Shown here: positions 13,945-22,494 of the stretch, piece after piece
How positions within the stretch are numbered: position 1 is the stretch's first letter
Layout: each line of letters opens with the position of its first letter
IMG/VR virus record: IMGVR_UViG_3300036859_000666
Location: 1 to 37,053 of that record
Strand: one strand, 5' to 3'
DNA: 37,053 nt
Origin: a virus
Position numbers and translations under genes: made by a program
The notes under the pieces: model-generated
The model's input: only the letters and a program-made list of their open reading frames with translations
Told to the model about the DNA's origin: nothing
Database searches by the model: none

Positions 13945-15066
13945 TCAGACGTGGACGCCGGTGCCGCCGGGCGTGGTCGCGAGGGGATGGGCGGCCACCC
14001 CGGGCGGGAGGCCGCCGACGACGGTTCCGCCCGCCGTCCCGACCCCGGTGACGATCGGAGCCTGCCCCGCGATGGCGCCGGTCCCGGTAATGGGCTGGAT
14101 GTGCAGTCCGACACCATCGACCAGTGGAGGCTGTCCGCTGATGCTGCCCGTGCCGGTGAAGACCTCGGCGCCAAGGCCGGCGACCATGGCGGACGAGATC
14201 GCGATGGCGCCCGACCCGGTCAGGATCAGGGCGCCGCTGCCCGCGATCGTGCCGGATGGGACCGTGATGGCCCCACTGCCTATCAGGAGCAGTCCACCGA
14301 CGCCGGCCACGACCGGTGCGGGAACGCTGATGGCGCCGGTCCCGGTCGGAGCTGCGCCTGCGCTGTGGTCGCCTGTCCCGGCGATGGTCGCAACAGGGAC
14401 GACCACCGCACCGGTGGCGGTGAAGACCTCCTCGCCGACCCCGGCCACGCTGGGGGGAGACACCGTGACGGCGCCGGTCGCCGTGAGGAGCAGTCCACCG
14501 ACGCCTGCCACGGTCGCCGACGGCACACCGATGGCGCCCGTGCCTGACGGTGCCGGTGCGGTGTAGTCCACCGAGACCCGGATGAAGTCGACGCCGATGT
14601 CGGTGTTGGCCGCGTCCGCAAGGACGATCAGCGCGACACCGAAGCCCGTACTCCTGATGTCAGCGGCGTCGAGCCCGGAGGTCCATGTGTCCGCCGCGCC
14701 GCCGTAGGCGACGATGCCGAGCGTGGCGGGCCAGGCGGTCGCCGTCTGCTTGTCGTCGCCGACCAGAGTGGCCGTCGAGTCATAGAGGCGGACTTCCTGA
14801 TCCTGCGCGGCACCCGCGAAGGCGCGACGGTCGATCTCGACGGTGATGCCGTTGATGGTCGAGCCGGTCGGGATGTCGACGTCGAAGCCGAAGTTGGTAG
14901 CCTTGAGGCGATAGGAGTGGTCGGCTGCGTCGTAGGTGGCGGCGGTGATCTGCGCCTCGGAGCCATCGTCGGCCCCGACGTTCGAGGCGGTCAGCCAGTC
15001 GTTGTCACCGGACGGGCCGATCTCGGTTGCAACGGTCCCGGGGTAGCGGGGACCTGCGGTGGCCAT
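13945..15066 (-). CDS. Repeat-containing virion protein, probable decoration protein or fibre
   Basis: 373 residues. The first about 172 form a beta domain (INGITVEIDRRAFAGAAQDQ, IRSTGFGVALIVLADAANTD). The rest is eight imperfect repeats of roughly 21 residues with the pattern TGAI-x-VP-x4-VAG-x-G, a layout that suits a beta-solenoid or extended fibre. It lies in the cluster of small structural genes between the capsid and connector genes. Function in capsid decoration or as a head fibre is inferred. No lectin or enzyme motif seen. Confidence 0.65.
   Translation of the reverse strand: MATAGPRYPGTVATEIGPSGDNDWLTASNVGADDGSEAQITAATYDAADHSYRLKATNFGFDVDIPTGSTINGITVEIDRRAFAGAAQDQEVRLYDSTATLVGDDKQTATAWPATLGIVAYGGAADTWTSGLDAADIRSTGFGVALIVLADAANTDIGVDFIRVSVDYTAPAPSGTGAIGVPSATVAGVGGLLLTATGAVTVSPPSVAGVGEEVFTATGAVVVPVATIAGTGDHSAGAAPTGTGAISVPAPVVAGVGGLLLIGSGAITVPSGTIAGSGALILTGSGAIAISSAMVAGLGAEVFTGTGSISGQPPLVDGVGLHIQPITGTGAIAGQAPIVTGVGTAGGTVVGGLPPGVAAHPLATTPGGTGVHV
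14032..14547 (-). repeat. Eight tandem about 21-residue coding repeats
   Basis: The repeats share GTGAI (or GSGAI, ATGAV) and VAGVG, for example GTGAIGVPSATVAGVG, GTGAISVPAPVVAGVG and GSGAITVPSGTIAGSG. The DNA is similar but not identical between units, so they diverged by substitution after duplication. Repeats 3 and 7 carry small insertions. Confidence 0.75.
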
Positions 15067-15084
15067 GCGGGCCTACCCCCGCTA

Positions 15085-15498
15085 TCAGGTCTTGGGCTGG
15101 GTGTACGTCAGGCTCGTGATGGCGACCGTTGCGCCCGTGACGAACGCCACGGTGTTGAAGTTGATGTCGTCGCCGGCTGTGCCCACGGTCACGTCCATCT
15201 GGGTCGTGGCGCCACCGCTGGCGATGCGCGCCCACGTGGCGGTGCCGGTGGCGTCGGCGGCGCTGTCGGAGGTGATCGCATTCGCGGTCGCCACGCCATT
15301 GCTCGCGGCGCCGAAGGCCGTCGCCGAGAATGTCAGCGTCGCGAGGAGCACCTGCGCGCCGATGGCGGTGTCGGCGTCGGTCGGGATGGTGCCGGTGTAG
15401 ATCTTGATCGTCCCCGCTCCACCCACATCGATCCGGTCGACCACAGCATCCGCCGCCGCGCTGGCCGCGGCGTTGGTAAGGCGAGGATCAGATGCCAT
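15085..15498 (-). CDS. Small virion protein (decoration-like)
   Basis: 137 residues, Ala/Thr/Gly-rich and beta-predicted (TIKIYTGTIPTDADTAIGAQ, VTVGTAGDDINFNTVAFVTG), without cysteine or membrane segment. Many phages have such proteins after the capsid gene, where they decorate the head. The N-terminal helix (NAAASAAADAVVDRI) could mediate attachment. It overlaps the end of the 54-aa gene by 11 nt. Confidence 0.65.
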   Translation of the reverse strand: MASDPRLTNAAASAAADAVVDRIDVGGAGTIKIYTGTIPTDADTAIGAQVLLATLTFSATAFGAASNGVATANAITSDSAADATGTATWARIASGGATTQMDVTVGTAGDDINFNTVAFVTGATVAITSLTYTQPKT

Positions 15499-15652
15499 CG
15501 GGCTTCTCCGGTGCGTGCTCTGGGTGATACGACAGGTCGGCGATGATCACGGCCTCGGTCGGTTCCATCAGCTCGCCGCACGATGCGCAGCGATACAGGA
15601 TGTGACCTTCACCGTGAATCTCGGGCTTGGGCAGGACAGGCAGACCGGCCAT
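15488..15652 (-). CDS. 54-aa zinc-ribbon-like protein
   Basis: Encodes MAGLPVLPKPEIHGEGHILY followed by RCASCGELMEPTEAVIIADL and a short tail with two His (SYHPEHAPEKP). The CxxC and later His residues could bind zinc. The ATG (15652) overlaps the stop of the upstream virion gene by one base (TGATG), and the end overlaps the next gene. A small DNA- or protein-binding knuckle within a structural operon is odd; no function is assigned. Confidence 0.55.
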   Translation of the reverse strand: MAGLPVLPKPEIHGEGHILYRCASCGELMEPTEAVIIADLSYHPEHAPEKPDGI

Positions 15653-16035
15653 CAGACGAACGCCGTCTCGGTCAGGGTCACGTTGGTGTTGGCCGAGCGG
15701 ACCGTCTTGAGGAACCGCCAGGCGTGGTTCGGCCGGAGCAGGTAGGTGGTCGTGACCGCGGTCGTGATGACGATCGCGGCGACCGTGAGCGTCTCCGGCG
15801 TGGCGACCAGGGCGTAGGGGACGTTGAACCAGTTGACCCCGTCGACCGAGCCCTGGATGTTCAGGGTGACGGTCGGGGTCGCGCCGATCGCCGATACGAC
15901 GACGAGCGCGCCCGGCAGGCCGATGCGAGCGATGCCGCGGTCGGCGATGTTGGTGGAATCACCGTTCCCGACGACGGCCGCCGACAGCGCGATCGCGTTG
16001 CCGACCGCGTTCGTCTCGTAGGTCTGGGTCGCCAT
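15652..16035 (-). CDS. Small virion protein (decoration-like)
   Basis: 127 residues of beta-rich sequence (GALVVVSAIGATPTVTLNIQ, TLTVAAIVITTAVTTTYLLR) beginning MATQTYETNAVGNAIALSAA. It resembles small capsid- or tail-associated beta proteins in composition and lies between capsid and connector genes. A short GSVDGVNWFNVP segment is Ig-like. No specific family is assigned. Start ATG 16035, with 11 nt separating it from the upstream gene. Confidence 0.65.
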   Translation of the reverse strand: MATQTYETNAVGNAIALSAAVVGNGDSTNIADRGIARIGLPGALVVVSAIGATPTVTLNIQGSVDGVNWFNVPYALVATPETLTVAAIVITTAVTTTYLLRPNHAWRFLKTVRSANTNVTLTETAFV

Positions 16036-16046
16036 GGCGGCGGCCG

Positions 16047-16379
16047 CTAGCCCTTCTTGGCCTTGGTGGCGCGCTCGGCCTTCGGCTTCGATCGCGTGGC
16101 GCGCTCGACCCGCGTGTAGCCGAGCCGCTCGAGCTCGGCATCGACCTGCTCGACGCGGTCGTCGAGGTCGCGGTCGACGTAGCCCTGGCGTTCGTGCAGG
16201 AGCGCCTGGACGATCGGGCTGTGGTCGTCAGGATCGGCCGCGCCGCTGTCGGGCAGGAACGCGGGCCGGTCGCTGTTGACGTCGTCGCCGGGGCCGAGCT
16301 CGGGCTTCGCCGGCGGCTCGGGGTCCGGGTCGGTCGGGACCTGGTCGGCCAGGTCCTGGGTCGTCGGATCGTCAGACAT
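16047..16379 (-). CDS. Hypothetical 110-aa charged protein after the capsid gene
   Basis: Starts MSDDPTTQDLADQVPTDPDP; the first half is acidic and disordered, and the second contains a charged helix (VDRDLDDRVEQVDAELERLG) with a Lys-rich end (PKAERATKAKKG). Could be a scaffold-like or head-associated protein. The only good ATG is 16379; the longer frame runs into the intergenic hairpins. Function unknown. Confidence 0.65.
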   Translation of the reverse strand: MSDDPTTQDLADQVPTDPDPEPPAKPELGPGDDVNSDRPAFLPDSGAADPDDHSPIVQALLHERQGYVDRDLDDRVEQVDAELERLGYTRVERATRSKPKAERATKAKKG

Positions 16380-16410
16380 GGTGCGACTCCAGGTTCGATG
16401 GGAGGAGGTC

Positions 16411-16482
16411 GGCCGCTTAGGTGCGGCCAGTCCTGCCTGATGTCCCACGGCAAGGGGCAAGGAGGTCCCGCGGCGAACCGCG
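16411..16482 (-). terminator. Two hairpins in the gap after the capsid gene
   Basis: The 129-nt gap 16380-16508 has GGCCGC/GCGGCC (16411-16416 with 16423-16428) and CGCGG/CCGCG with a TTCG loop on the minus strand (16469-16482). No T-runs. They could act as attenuators that leave more capsid transcript than downstream transcript, or be RNA-stability structures. Otherwise nothing is seen in the gap. Confidence 0.35.
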
Positions 16483-16508
16483 TGCCAGGCCTGCGGGCCC
16501 TCCGGGGA

Positions 16509-17978
16509 TCAGAAGGTCGGGGCGATGAGGCCGGTGCCGCCGATCGTCGAGATCGACGCCGGGAAGCGGCCGGCGAACAGGTTGGCGTAGGTGAACAGCT
16601 GCAGGCGCAGCGTCAGCGTGCCGTCGAGGACCTGCTCGTGGATCCGCGTCCGGATGGCCGTCTCCATGAGGATCACGTCCGACGGGCGGCAGATCACGAT
16701 CTGGTCCTCGGTGCCGGCGCCGAGGTTGGTGGCGTGGCTGCCGGTGATGACGATGGGCACGCCCTGGATCTCGCCGACGATGCCCTGGGCGAGCTCGGCG
16801 CCGAAGCGCGCGATCGAGTTCTGCCCGGCGGACGGGACGACGAGCGGGCGGCCGGTGCTGTCGAGCGCGGCCAGCATCCAGCTCCAGCGCCGCGGGGCCA
16901 TCGAGACGAGCTCGGCGGCCGCGAAGCGCGCGGTGTGGATCTGCTGGATCGCGTCGGCGACCTTGGGATAGAGCTCACCGACCGTCGGCGTCGCGTCGGT
17001 GTAGGTCACCGCGTTGATGCCGGCGACCTGGTTGAGCCCGAGCAGCTCGTTGGTGCCGGATCCGCGCAGGATCTGGCGGTCGAGCTCGGCCTCGTAGGCG
17101 CCGCGCAGGTCACCGAAGATGATCTGGTCGACGTTGTACGGCGACAGGTCCATCGACTGCTGGCTGATGTCCTGCTGGCCGGCGATCGTCACCGTCGAGC
17201 GGGTCAGCTGCGCGGTGACCTGGTCGGTCTCGCTGACGGCCGCGTTCTCACCCGCCTGGCCGGCCACGCTGGCGCCGGTCGTGATCCGCGGGATGGTGAT
17301 GGAGTTCGTGGTCGGGAAGCCGCCGTTGCGCATGAACGGCGCCAGGGTCCGGCCGACGCGGGCCCGCTCGGCAAGCTCGTTGACCAGCCACACGGGCGGG
17401 ATGAAGGAGCCCATCGACGTCGCGCCGGTCGTGCCGTCGCGCCGCTCGCGCTCGAGGCCCATGGCGTTGTGGCGCTGGAGCCGCTCGGCCGCCTCGCTGT
17501 CGCCCTCACGACGCGCCATCAGGTCGCGGAAGAACGAGTGGTCCCCGCCGCTCCGGCGGTAGATCTCCTCGTTGTTCGTGACCTGGACGTCGGTCGTGTG
17601 CTCGGCGAACCGGGCTCGCTGCTCGGCCGCGCGCGTGGCGCGCTGCTCGAGGGCCTCGAGCTCGGTGATCTGGGCGATCGCGCGATCGGCGGCCTCGCGG
17701 TGCGTGCGCACCTCGGTGAGCTCGTCGTCGTTCATGTCGCGCCGCTCGGCCTCGGGCAACGCTTCTACTCGGGTCACGACGGCCGTGGCCGCCTCGAGTT
17801 CGGTGTCGCGCCGCAGGGCCAGGCGCTGCAGGACGGTGGCGGTGTTGGTCTCGTCGCCGCCCTGGATCGGCCAGATCGGCGAGCCATCGCGGCGATAGCC
17901 GATCGGGTCGATGCCGAGCGCGAGCATCAGGGCCAGGGCGGGCGGACTGACCGCCCCCTGGTAGCGAAGGAGTTCCAT
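16509..17978 (-). CDS. HK97-family major capsid protein
   Basis: 489 residues. The N-terminal about 150 are charged and helical (EALPEAERRDMNDDELTEVR and further), as in the scaffolding delta-domain of HK97-fold capsids that the protease removes. From about residue 185 the HK97-type sequence follows: MGSFIPPVWLVNELAERARV, TTNSITIPRITTGASVAGQA, then QQDISQQSMDLSPYNVDQII and APRRWSWMLAALDSTGRPLV, all family-typical. Start ATG 17978, with GAGGTGA upstream. It follows the protease gene and a 135-nt gap. Confidence 0.93.
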   Translation of the reverse strand: MELLRYQGAVSPPALALMLALGIDPIGYRRDGSPIWPIQGGDETNTATVLQRLALRRDTELEAATAVVTRVEALPEAERRDMNDDELTEVRTHREAADRAIAQITELEALEQRATRAAEQRARFAEHTTDVQVTNNEEIYRRSGGDHSFFRDLMARREGDSEAAERLQRHNAMGLERERRDGTTGATSMGSFIPPVWLVNELAERARVGRTLAPFMRNGGFPTTNSITIPRITTGASVAGQAGENAAVSETDQVTAQLTRSTVTIAGQQDISQQSMDLSPYNVDQIIFGDLRGAYEAELDRQILRGSGTNELLGLNQVAGINAVTYTDATPTVGELYPKVADAIQQIHTARFAAAELVSMAPRRWSWMLAALDSTGRPLVVPSAGQNSIARFGAELAQGIVGEIQGVPIVITGSHATNLGAGTEDQIVICRPSDVILMETAIRTRIHEQVLDGTLTLRLQLFTYANLFAGRFPASISTIGGTGLIAPTF

Positions 17979-18113
17979 GGCGAGCGCTTCACCTCACGTC
18001 GAAGAACCCGCCGCCAGGCGGGCTCAGGGGGGATGGGGTGACCCGTTCAGGTGGTGGCGTCGGGTGGTGGACCGCGACGGGGGCGGTCTCCGGGCCGAGC
18101 TCCGGGCTTGGGG

Positions 18114-19001
18114 TCAGGCCTTGGGCGCGAGGATCGCGCGGGCGGCCTCGAGGTTCGGGGTCGAGCGGATTCCGGACGCGCTGGCGGCCTTGTCCGCCTC
18201 CGTGCCGATCTCCGCCGATTCGGCGGTGATGAACGACTGCAGCGCGTCGGCCGCGGTCCGCAGGAGCGTCGCCTGGGCGTCGTCGTCGGTCTCGTTGCCG
18301 AGGAGCGACAGGACCGAGGACAGCGCGTAGGTCGCCGAGCTGGCGTCGGACGCGGCCGACGACCAGCGGCTCTCGACCGGGGCGACCTGCACGACGACGC
18401 GCTCGAGGAGGTTCATCTCGTCGGCGTCGAGCCGGCGCTGCGCGCGCAGCGCGTCGATGATCGCGTCGACGTCCTCGGGCCGGGCGCTGACCGCCTCGGC
18501 CAGGGCGCGGATCTCGGCCATCGTGCCGGGATAGCGCGGCGTCAGGCCGGCCAGAACGGTCGTGTGGAAGAGCTTGACGTCGGTCAGGCGGCGGCTCTTG
18601 CCGTCGCGTCCGTAGGTCACGCCGCCCTTGGTCTTGGCGAACTCGAAGGACATGCCCGACAGCTCGCCGCGGTCGTGGAGCTCGCGCAGGTCGCGGACGT
18701 ACGACGTGTCCGGCAGCTCGGCCTCGTTGAGCAGGCCCCTGCTGTCCTCGGACAGGCGGAGCGGCACGTGGCCGGTCGTCGATGCGAGCAGCCGCGCGTC
18801 GTCATGGTCGACCACGAACGTCTTGCGCGACGGGGCGATCAGGCTGCGCCGGAAGGCGCCGGCGGCGACCGTCTCGATGACCTCGCCGGAGAACGCCTCC
18901 GAGGCCGAGTCGAAGAGCGCGGCGTAGCCCGTGAACGTATGACCCTTGCCGGTCGAGCGGAACTCGGTCTCGGCGAGGACCGGGACGGCGCGGTCGTTCA
19001 T
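18114..19001 (-). CDS. HK97-type prohead protease
   Basis: 295 residues beginning MNDRAVPVLAETEFRSTGKG, with the family pattern FTGYAALFDSASE, SLIAPSRKTFVVDHDDARLL (candidate His66), and ELSGMSFEF (candidate Ser115 or Ser118), the serine protease residues of the HK97 family. The C-terminal 120 residues are helical. It matures the capsid. It is between portal and capsid in the conserved order; ATG 19001 overlaps the portal stop (TGATG). The 135-nt gap to the capsid gene (17979-18113) holds only a weak CCCGCC/GGCGGG hairpin at 18007-18022. Confidence 0.9.
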   Translation of the reverse strand: MNDRAVPVLAETEFRSTGKGHTFTGYAALFDSASEAFSGEVIETVAAGAFRRSLIAPSRKTFVVDHDDARLLASTTGHVPLRLSEDSRGLLNEAELPDTSYVRDLRELHDRGELSGMSFEFAKTKGGVTYGRDGKSRRLTDVKLFHTTVLAGLTPRYPGTMAEIRALAEAVSARPEDVDAIIDALRAQRRLDADEMNLLERVVVQVAPVESRWSSAASDASSATYALSSVLSLLGNETDDDAQATLLRTAADALQSFITAESAEIGTEADKAASASGIRSTPNLEAARAILAPKA

Positions 19002-20299
19002 CACATCTGCTCCAGTGGCTGGACGGTGATCGGGACGAGGCCCGTGTGGCTGATCGGCTCGAGCCCGACGGCCGCGAGCGCCGCGGCCGGATCGAAGCCG
19101 GCGCGGACGAGGACCGCAGCCTCCTGGTAGCGCGGATCCGGGGCGGAGTTGTTCGGGGTGGCGAGGAAGCCACCGCCGGCGTCGTCGCCGAACGGCGCCC
19201 AGTCCTCGAGAGCGCGGATCTCGTCGACCCGCTGGAGCCGCGACTGGACGGAGACCTGGTGGGCCTCCATCCGCTCCTTCAGGCTGCCCCGCAGGAGCCC
19301 GGCCGTGCTGAGCTTCAGGAACGACGTCCGGCCCGGGATCATCCGGTTGTAGCCCTTCTCGATCCGGATCACGCGGGTACTGACGGAGTACTTCTCGAAG
19401 TCGGTGCCGAGGGCCTCGACGCTGGCGTACGCCATGGCGCCCGGCTCGACGACGCCGATCAGATAGGGCGGCACCCGGAAGAGGCCGGCCGCCTCGAGCT
19501 TGGCGAACTTGTGCAGCTCGGCGAGCTGCATCTCCTGCAGGTTGAGGCGCGGGACCTTCCACTCCGCCCCATTGGCGAAGACCCCCGGCTTGCCGGCGTT
19601 GGCGGCACCCCCGTACTGGGCCACGAGCTCGTCGCGGACCTGGTCGATGACGTCCTTCGCGGCCGGCCCCGGCAGGACCATCTGGCCGGTCAGGAAGATG
19701 CCCTGGTTGAACACCCGGGCGGTGAACCGGTCGGCGGCCCGCTTCATCGCGAACGACGCGCCGGCCTCCTCGATCGGCGACATGCCGCGCAGCTCGCCCG
19801 GTCGCCGGTTGCGCGAGATGTGGATGAGCTGGTCGGGCCCCACGACCTCGCGGCCGCGCTCGAGGGCGAGCTCGAAGACGCCGCGCTTGCGGATCGTCAC
19901 GCGGCGCGGGTTGACGACGTAGATCTCGGCCGGGTCGTAGACGTCCGGGAGGGCCAGCGTGAACGAGTTGCCGTCGAGCTCCTGGCTCCAGACGAGCATG
20001 CTGACGTGGTCTTCCCAGGTCTCGTTCGGGTCGCTCGGGATCGGGACGCTCAGCCAGTCCGGGTCGGCGACCGGGACCCGCGCCGGGCCGTTCCGATCGA
20101 AGGCGCCGGCGGGGAACGTCGAGATCACGTCGGAGAGCAGGCTGACGCACGAGTGGATCGCGAGGATCCGCACGGCCTCGTCCTGGCTGATCCGGCCGCT
20201 GGCGGGGTCGCCCCACCCTTCGACCGAGGGGATGTTGCCATCGTCGTGCCGTCGGCTAAGCGCCTGGGTGCCCCCGATCACCGCCCGCAGCAGGCTCAC
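19001..20299 (-). CDS. Portal protein (HK97 type)
   Basis: 432 residues with family patterns: RISQDEAVRILAIHSCVSLL near the N-terminus, ELDGNSFTLALPDVYDPAEI, LIHISRNRRPGELRGMSPIE, and the C-terminal clip/crown region. It forms the dodecameric ring through which DNA enters and leaves the head. It follows the terminase by one small gene and overlaps the protease start. The ATG at 20299 overlaps the stop of the small membrane gene (ATGA). Confidence 0.92.
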   Translation of the reverse strand: MSLLRAVIGGTQALSRRHDDGNIPSVEGWGDPASGRISQDEAVRILAIHSCVSLLSDVISTFPAGAFDRNGPARVPVADPDWLSVPIPSDPNETWEDHVSMLVWSQELDGNSFTLALPDVYDPAEIYVVNPRRVTIRKRGVFELALERGREVVGPDQLIHISRNRRPGELRGMSPIEEAGASFAMKRAADRFTARVFNQGIFLTGQMVLPGPAAKDVIDQVRDELVAQYGGAANAGKPGVFANGAEWKVPRLNLQEMQLAELHKFAKLEAAGLFRVPPYLIGVVEPGAMAYASVEALGTDFEKYSVSTRVIRIEKGYNRMIPGRTSFLKLSTAGLLRGSLKERMEAHQVSVQSRLQRVDEIRALEDWAPFGDDAGGGFLATPNNSAPDPRYQEAAVLVRAGFDPAAALAAVGLEPISHTGLVPITVQPLEQM

Positions 20300-20475
20300 C
20301 GCTGCGCCTCGCGGATCTCGTACAGGCCCACCAGGCCGAGGGCGAGGAGGCCGGCCCGGGCATCGACGAGGAACGCCGCGGCGAGGATCAGCAGGTAGCA
20401 GACCGCCTCGGCGATGAGCAGGGTACGGGCGAGTCGGGGGGTGCGGGCGAGGCGGGGGGAGCGGGCCATGGCCAT
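20296..20475 (-). CDS. 59-aa membrane protein between terminase and portal
   Basis: Begins MAMARSPRLARTPRLARTLL, then two hydrophobic stretches (IAEAVCYLLILAAAFLVDA and GLLALGLVGLYEI), so a small two-helix membrane protein with a basic N-terminus is predicted. Such proteins occur between terminase and portal in several phages without an assigned role. GAGGACC lies a few bases upstream of the ATG at 20475; the second Met (20469) is an alternative start. Confidence 0.6.
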   Translation of the reverse strand: MAMARSPRLARTPRLARTLLIAEAVCYLLILAAAFLVDARAGLLALGLVGLYEIREAQR

Positions 20476-20482
20476 GGGGTCC

Positions 20483-22120
20483 TCACTGCACGGCGACGAA
20501 GTAGGGACCGGGGGCCGCGACCGGCTGGGTGACGCCCTTGGCGAGCGCCTCGAGACGGGCCTTCCAGGACAGGTTGCCGGCGGCGCCGGCGTCGATCTTG
20601 TGCGGGCTGTCGGGCCGTTCCTTCTGGGCCACCCACATCGGCGCCCCGTCGTCGTCGCGCTCGGGGATGAACCGCTTGTGGGCGTTGCCGATGTGCGCGG
20701 TGAACGTCGCGTTGCCCGAGTTCGTGACCTCGCCGTTGGTGATGCCGGTGGCATACGCCCGGTAGGCCTGCGCGGTCAGGCGCCGGCGGCTCATGTCCCA
20801 GCGCAGGACGACCGTGTCGCCGTACTTGCCGGCCCACAGGGCGAGGCGCTCGTCCCACTTGGCTGGGTCGCCGTACATCCGCCACACGCTGAAGCGCCGG
20901 AAGCAGTCGTCGACCTTGACGTCGACCGCGAGGCGGTCGACCTCCCAGTGCACGTCGGGCGGGAGATCGGGCCGCTGCCAGATCCCGGCCAGCCACTGGA
21001 ACCCGGTGGCGATCTCGGTCGCGACGAGCGCCGTGGCGTCCCAGAACATCGAGCCGTCGAAGCCCAGGGTGATGAGCGCGTTGCGCGGGACGCGGTGGTC
21101 CGGCCGCCCAAGATCCTTCCAGCGCTGGACGTCGAAGGCCTTGGCCGCCGAGCGGCGGGCCCGGTTCAGCCAGGTCCGGTCGAGGTAGGCGAGGTCGGCG
21201 TCCGGGTCGTCCCACTGGCCGACGATGCCGTCGATGTCGGACCACGGGGTGGCCAGCGGCCCCGACGCCTCGATGACCGCGTTGGTGAGGCCCTCGCGGG
21301 TCGAGATGTCGGCCTTCTCGGCGGCCTGGCGGTGGAAGAAGAAGAGCCGCGGGCTGGCGATCGCCCCGGCCTCGACCTTCCGCGCGTAATCGTGGGTGCC
21401 CTCGGCGATCGACCCCTCGCCCGGGGCGTACATCGTCGTCGTCTCGAGCGTCCACGGATCCGCGAGCGGGCGCTTGAGCATGTTCGCCAGCATCGTGTGG
21501 TGGGCCTGTCGCTGGCGGGGCAGGTTGAGGCGGTGGGTCTCGTCGAAGATCTGGAACGTGGTGCGCGCGCCGTCGCGGGCGGACGGCGCGTTGGCCAGCG
21601 CGAGCGCCTTGCCCTTGCCGTCGAGCCGCATGATCCGCTCGAGGCTGACGTCGAAGTCCCGGGCGAGCGGGCCCTCCTCGATCATCGCCTTCAGCGCGCC
21701 GTAGCAGAGGTCCTCGGACTGCTCCTCGGTGTAGGCCAGGATCGGGATGTACGGGTCGTTGACCGGCCGACCGACCGGGACCCACTGGCCGTCGACGCGA
21801 CGGAAGCCGTCGCACCGGACGGGGCCCTCGGCCCACAGCTCGACCGCTGCGATCCAAGCCGCGAGCTCGGTCTTGCGGAGGCCCTTGCGGAGGCAGATGC
21901 CGCAGCGCTGGAAGCGGCGCTTGCCGGCGCGCGGCGAGCCCCTCGGGTGGACCTCGTACATCCGCCAGATGAGAAGGCGCTGCTCCTCGTCGACCACGGC
22001 CCGGCGGCCGCGCAGGTCGCCCGGCCCGAAGACCAGGTTGGCCTCGATCGCGTCGACGACCTGGCCGCCGAGGCTCGGCCACGGGACCCGCTCGAGCGGT
22101 GGGACGACGAGCTCCGTCAC
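20483..22120 (-). CDS. Terminase large subunit
   Basis: 545 residues from GTG 22120. Residues 78-85 RKGLRKTE form the deviant Walker A, and D193-E194 in TFQIFDETHRL form Walker B. A nuclease domain begins near LITLGFDGSMFWDATALVAT, with DGS as the first metal ligand. It packages DNA through the portal. Gene order (HNH, small subunit, 125-aa protein, large subunit) is typical. GTG overlaps the preceding stop (GTGA); upstream extension in the same frame has no family character. Confidence 0.92.
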   Translation of the reverse strand: MTELVVPPLERVPWPSLGGQVVDAIEANLVFGPGDLRGRRAVVDEEQRLLIWRMYEVHPRGSPRAGKRRFQRCGICLRKGLRKTELAAWIAAVELWAEGPVRCDGFRRVDGQWVPVGRPVNDPYIPILAYTEEQSEDLCYGALKAMIEEGPLARDFDVSLERIMRLDGKGKALALANAPSARDGARTTFQIFDETHRLNLPRQRQAHHTMLANMLKRPLADPWTLETTTMYAPGEGSIAEGTHDYARKVEAGAIASPRLFFFHRQAAEKADISTREGLTNAVIEASGPLATPWSDIDGIVGQWDDPDADLAYLDRTWLNRARRSAAKAFDVQRWKDLGRPDHRVPRNALITLGFDGSMFWDATALVATEIATGFQWLAGIWQRPDLPPDVHWEVDRLAVDVKVDDCFRRFSVWRMYGDPAKWDERLALWAGKYGDTVVLRWDMSRRRLTAQAYRAYATGITNGEVTNSGNATFTAHIGNAHKRFIPERDDDGAPMWVAQKERPDSPHKIDAGAAGNLSWKARLEALAKGVTQPVAAPGPYFVAVQ

Positions 22121-22494
22121 GCCGGCACCCACGCGCCGTTCTGCACGAAGCCGTGGAAGCCGCACTCACCGAGCCCGGCACCACCGCCCGATCCGAGACG
22201 GCACAGGATGGACGGGGTCAGCGTCAGGTCGCCGCCCTCGAGCGACCCCGTCATCGTCCAGCGGGCCCCGAAGTGCGGGTCGACCGTGACCGCGCCCTCG
22301 CAGCGGGCCTCGATACCCGCGCGATCGTGGGCGACGACGAAGCCGGCGAGATGCGTGTTCTGGCCACCGGCCATCAGGCCGGTGGCGGCGTCGGTCACGT
22401 CCGGGTCGCCGCCGTGGACCGTCGGGCGCAGGCAGACGTTCGGCGCGATCTCGACGCAGCCGCCCGGGTCATGGTAAGCGTGGCGGTGGGTCAT
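22117..22494 (-). CDS. Hypothetical 125-aa protein between terminase subunits, DUF6527-like features
   Basis: Begins MTHRHAYHDPGGCVEIAPNV, ends TLTPSILCRLG then GECGFHGFVQNGAWVPA. The PSI..C ... CGFHGFVQNG pattern resembles DUF6527-type phage proteins, with Cys and His residues that could bind metal. Role unknown; conserved placement between small and large terminase in some phages suggests a packaging-linked role. ATG 22494 overlaps the small-subunit stop. Confidence 0.6.
   Translation of the reverse strand: MTHRHAYHDPGGCVEIAPNVCLRPTVHGGDPDVTDAATGLMAGGQNTHLAGFVVAHDRAGIEARCEGAVTVDPHFGARWTMTGSLEGGDLTLTPSILCRLGSGGGAGLGECGFHGFVQNGAWVPA

Noticed and set aside
16509-16580. Extra structural gene start within the gap after the capsid gene
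   Set aside because: Only hairpins are visible; no coupled start or ribosome site.
20414-22477. 687-codon plus-strand open frame and other long plus-strand frames
   Set aside because: They are antisense shadows of terminase and other minus-strand genes caused by high GC; they lack family similarity and coupled starts.
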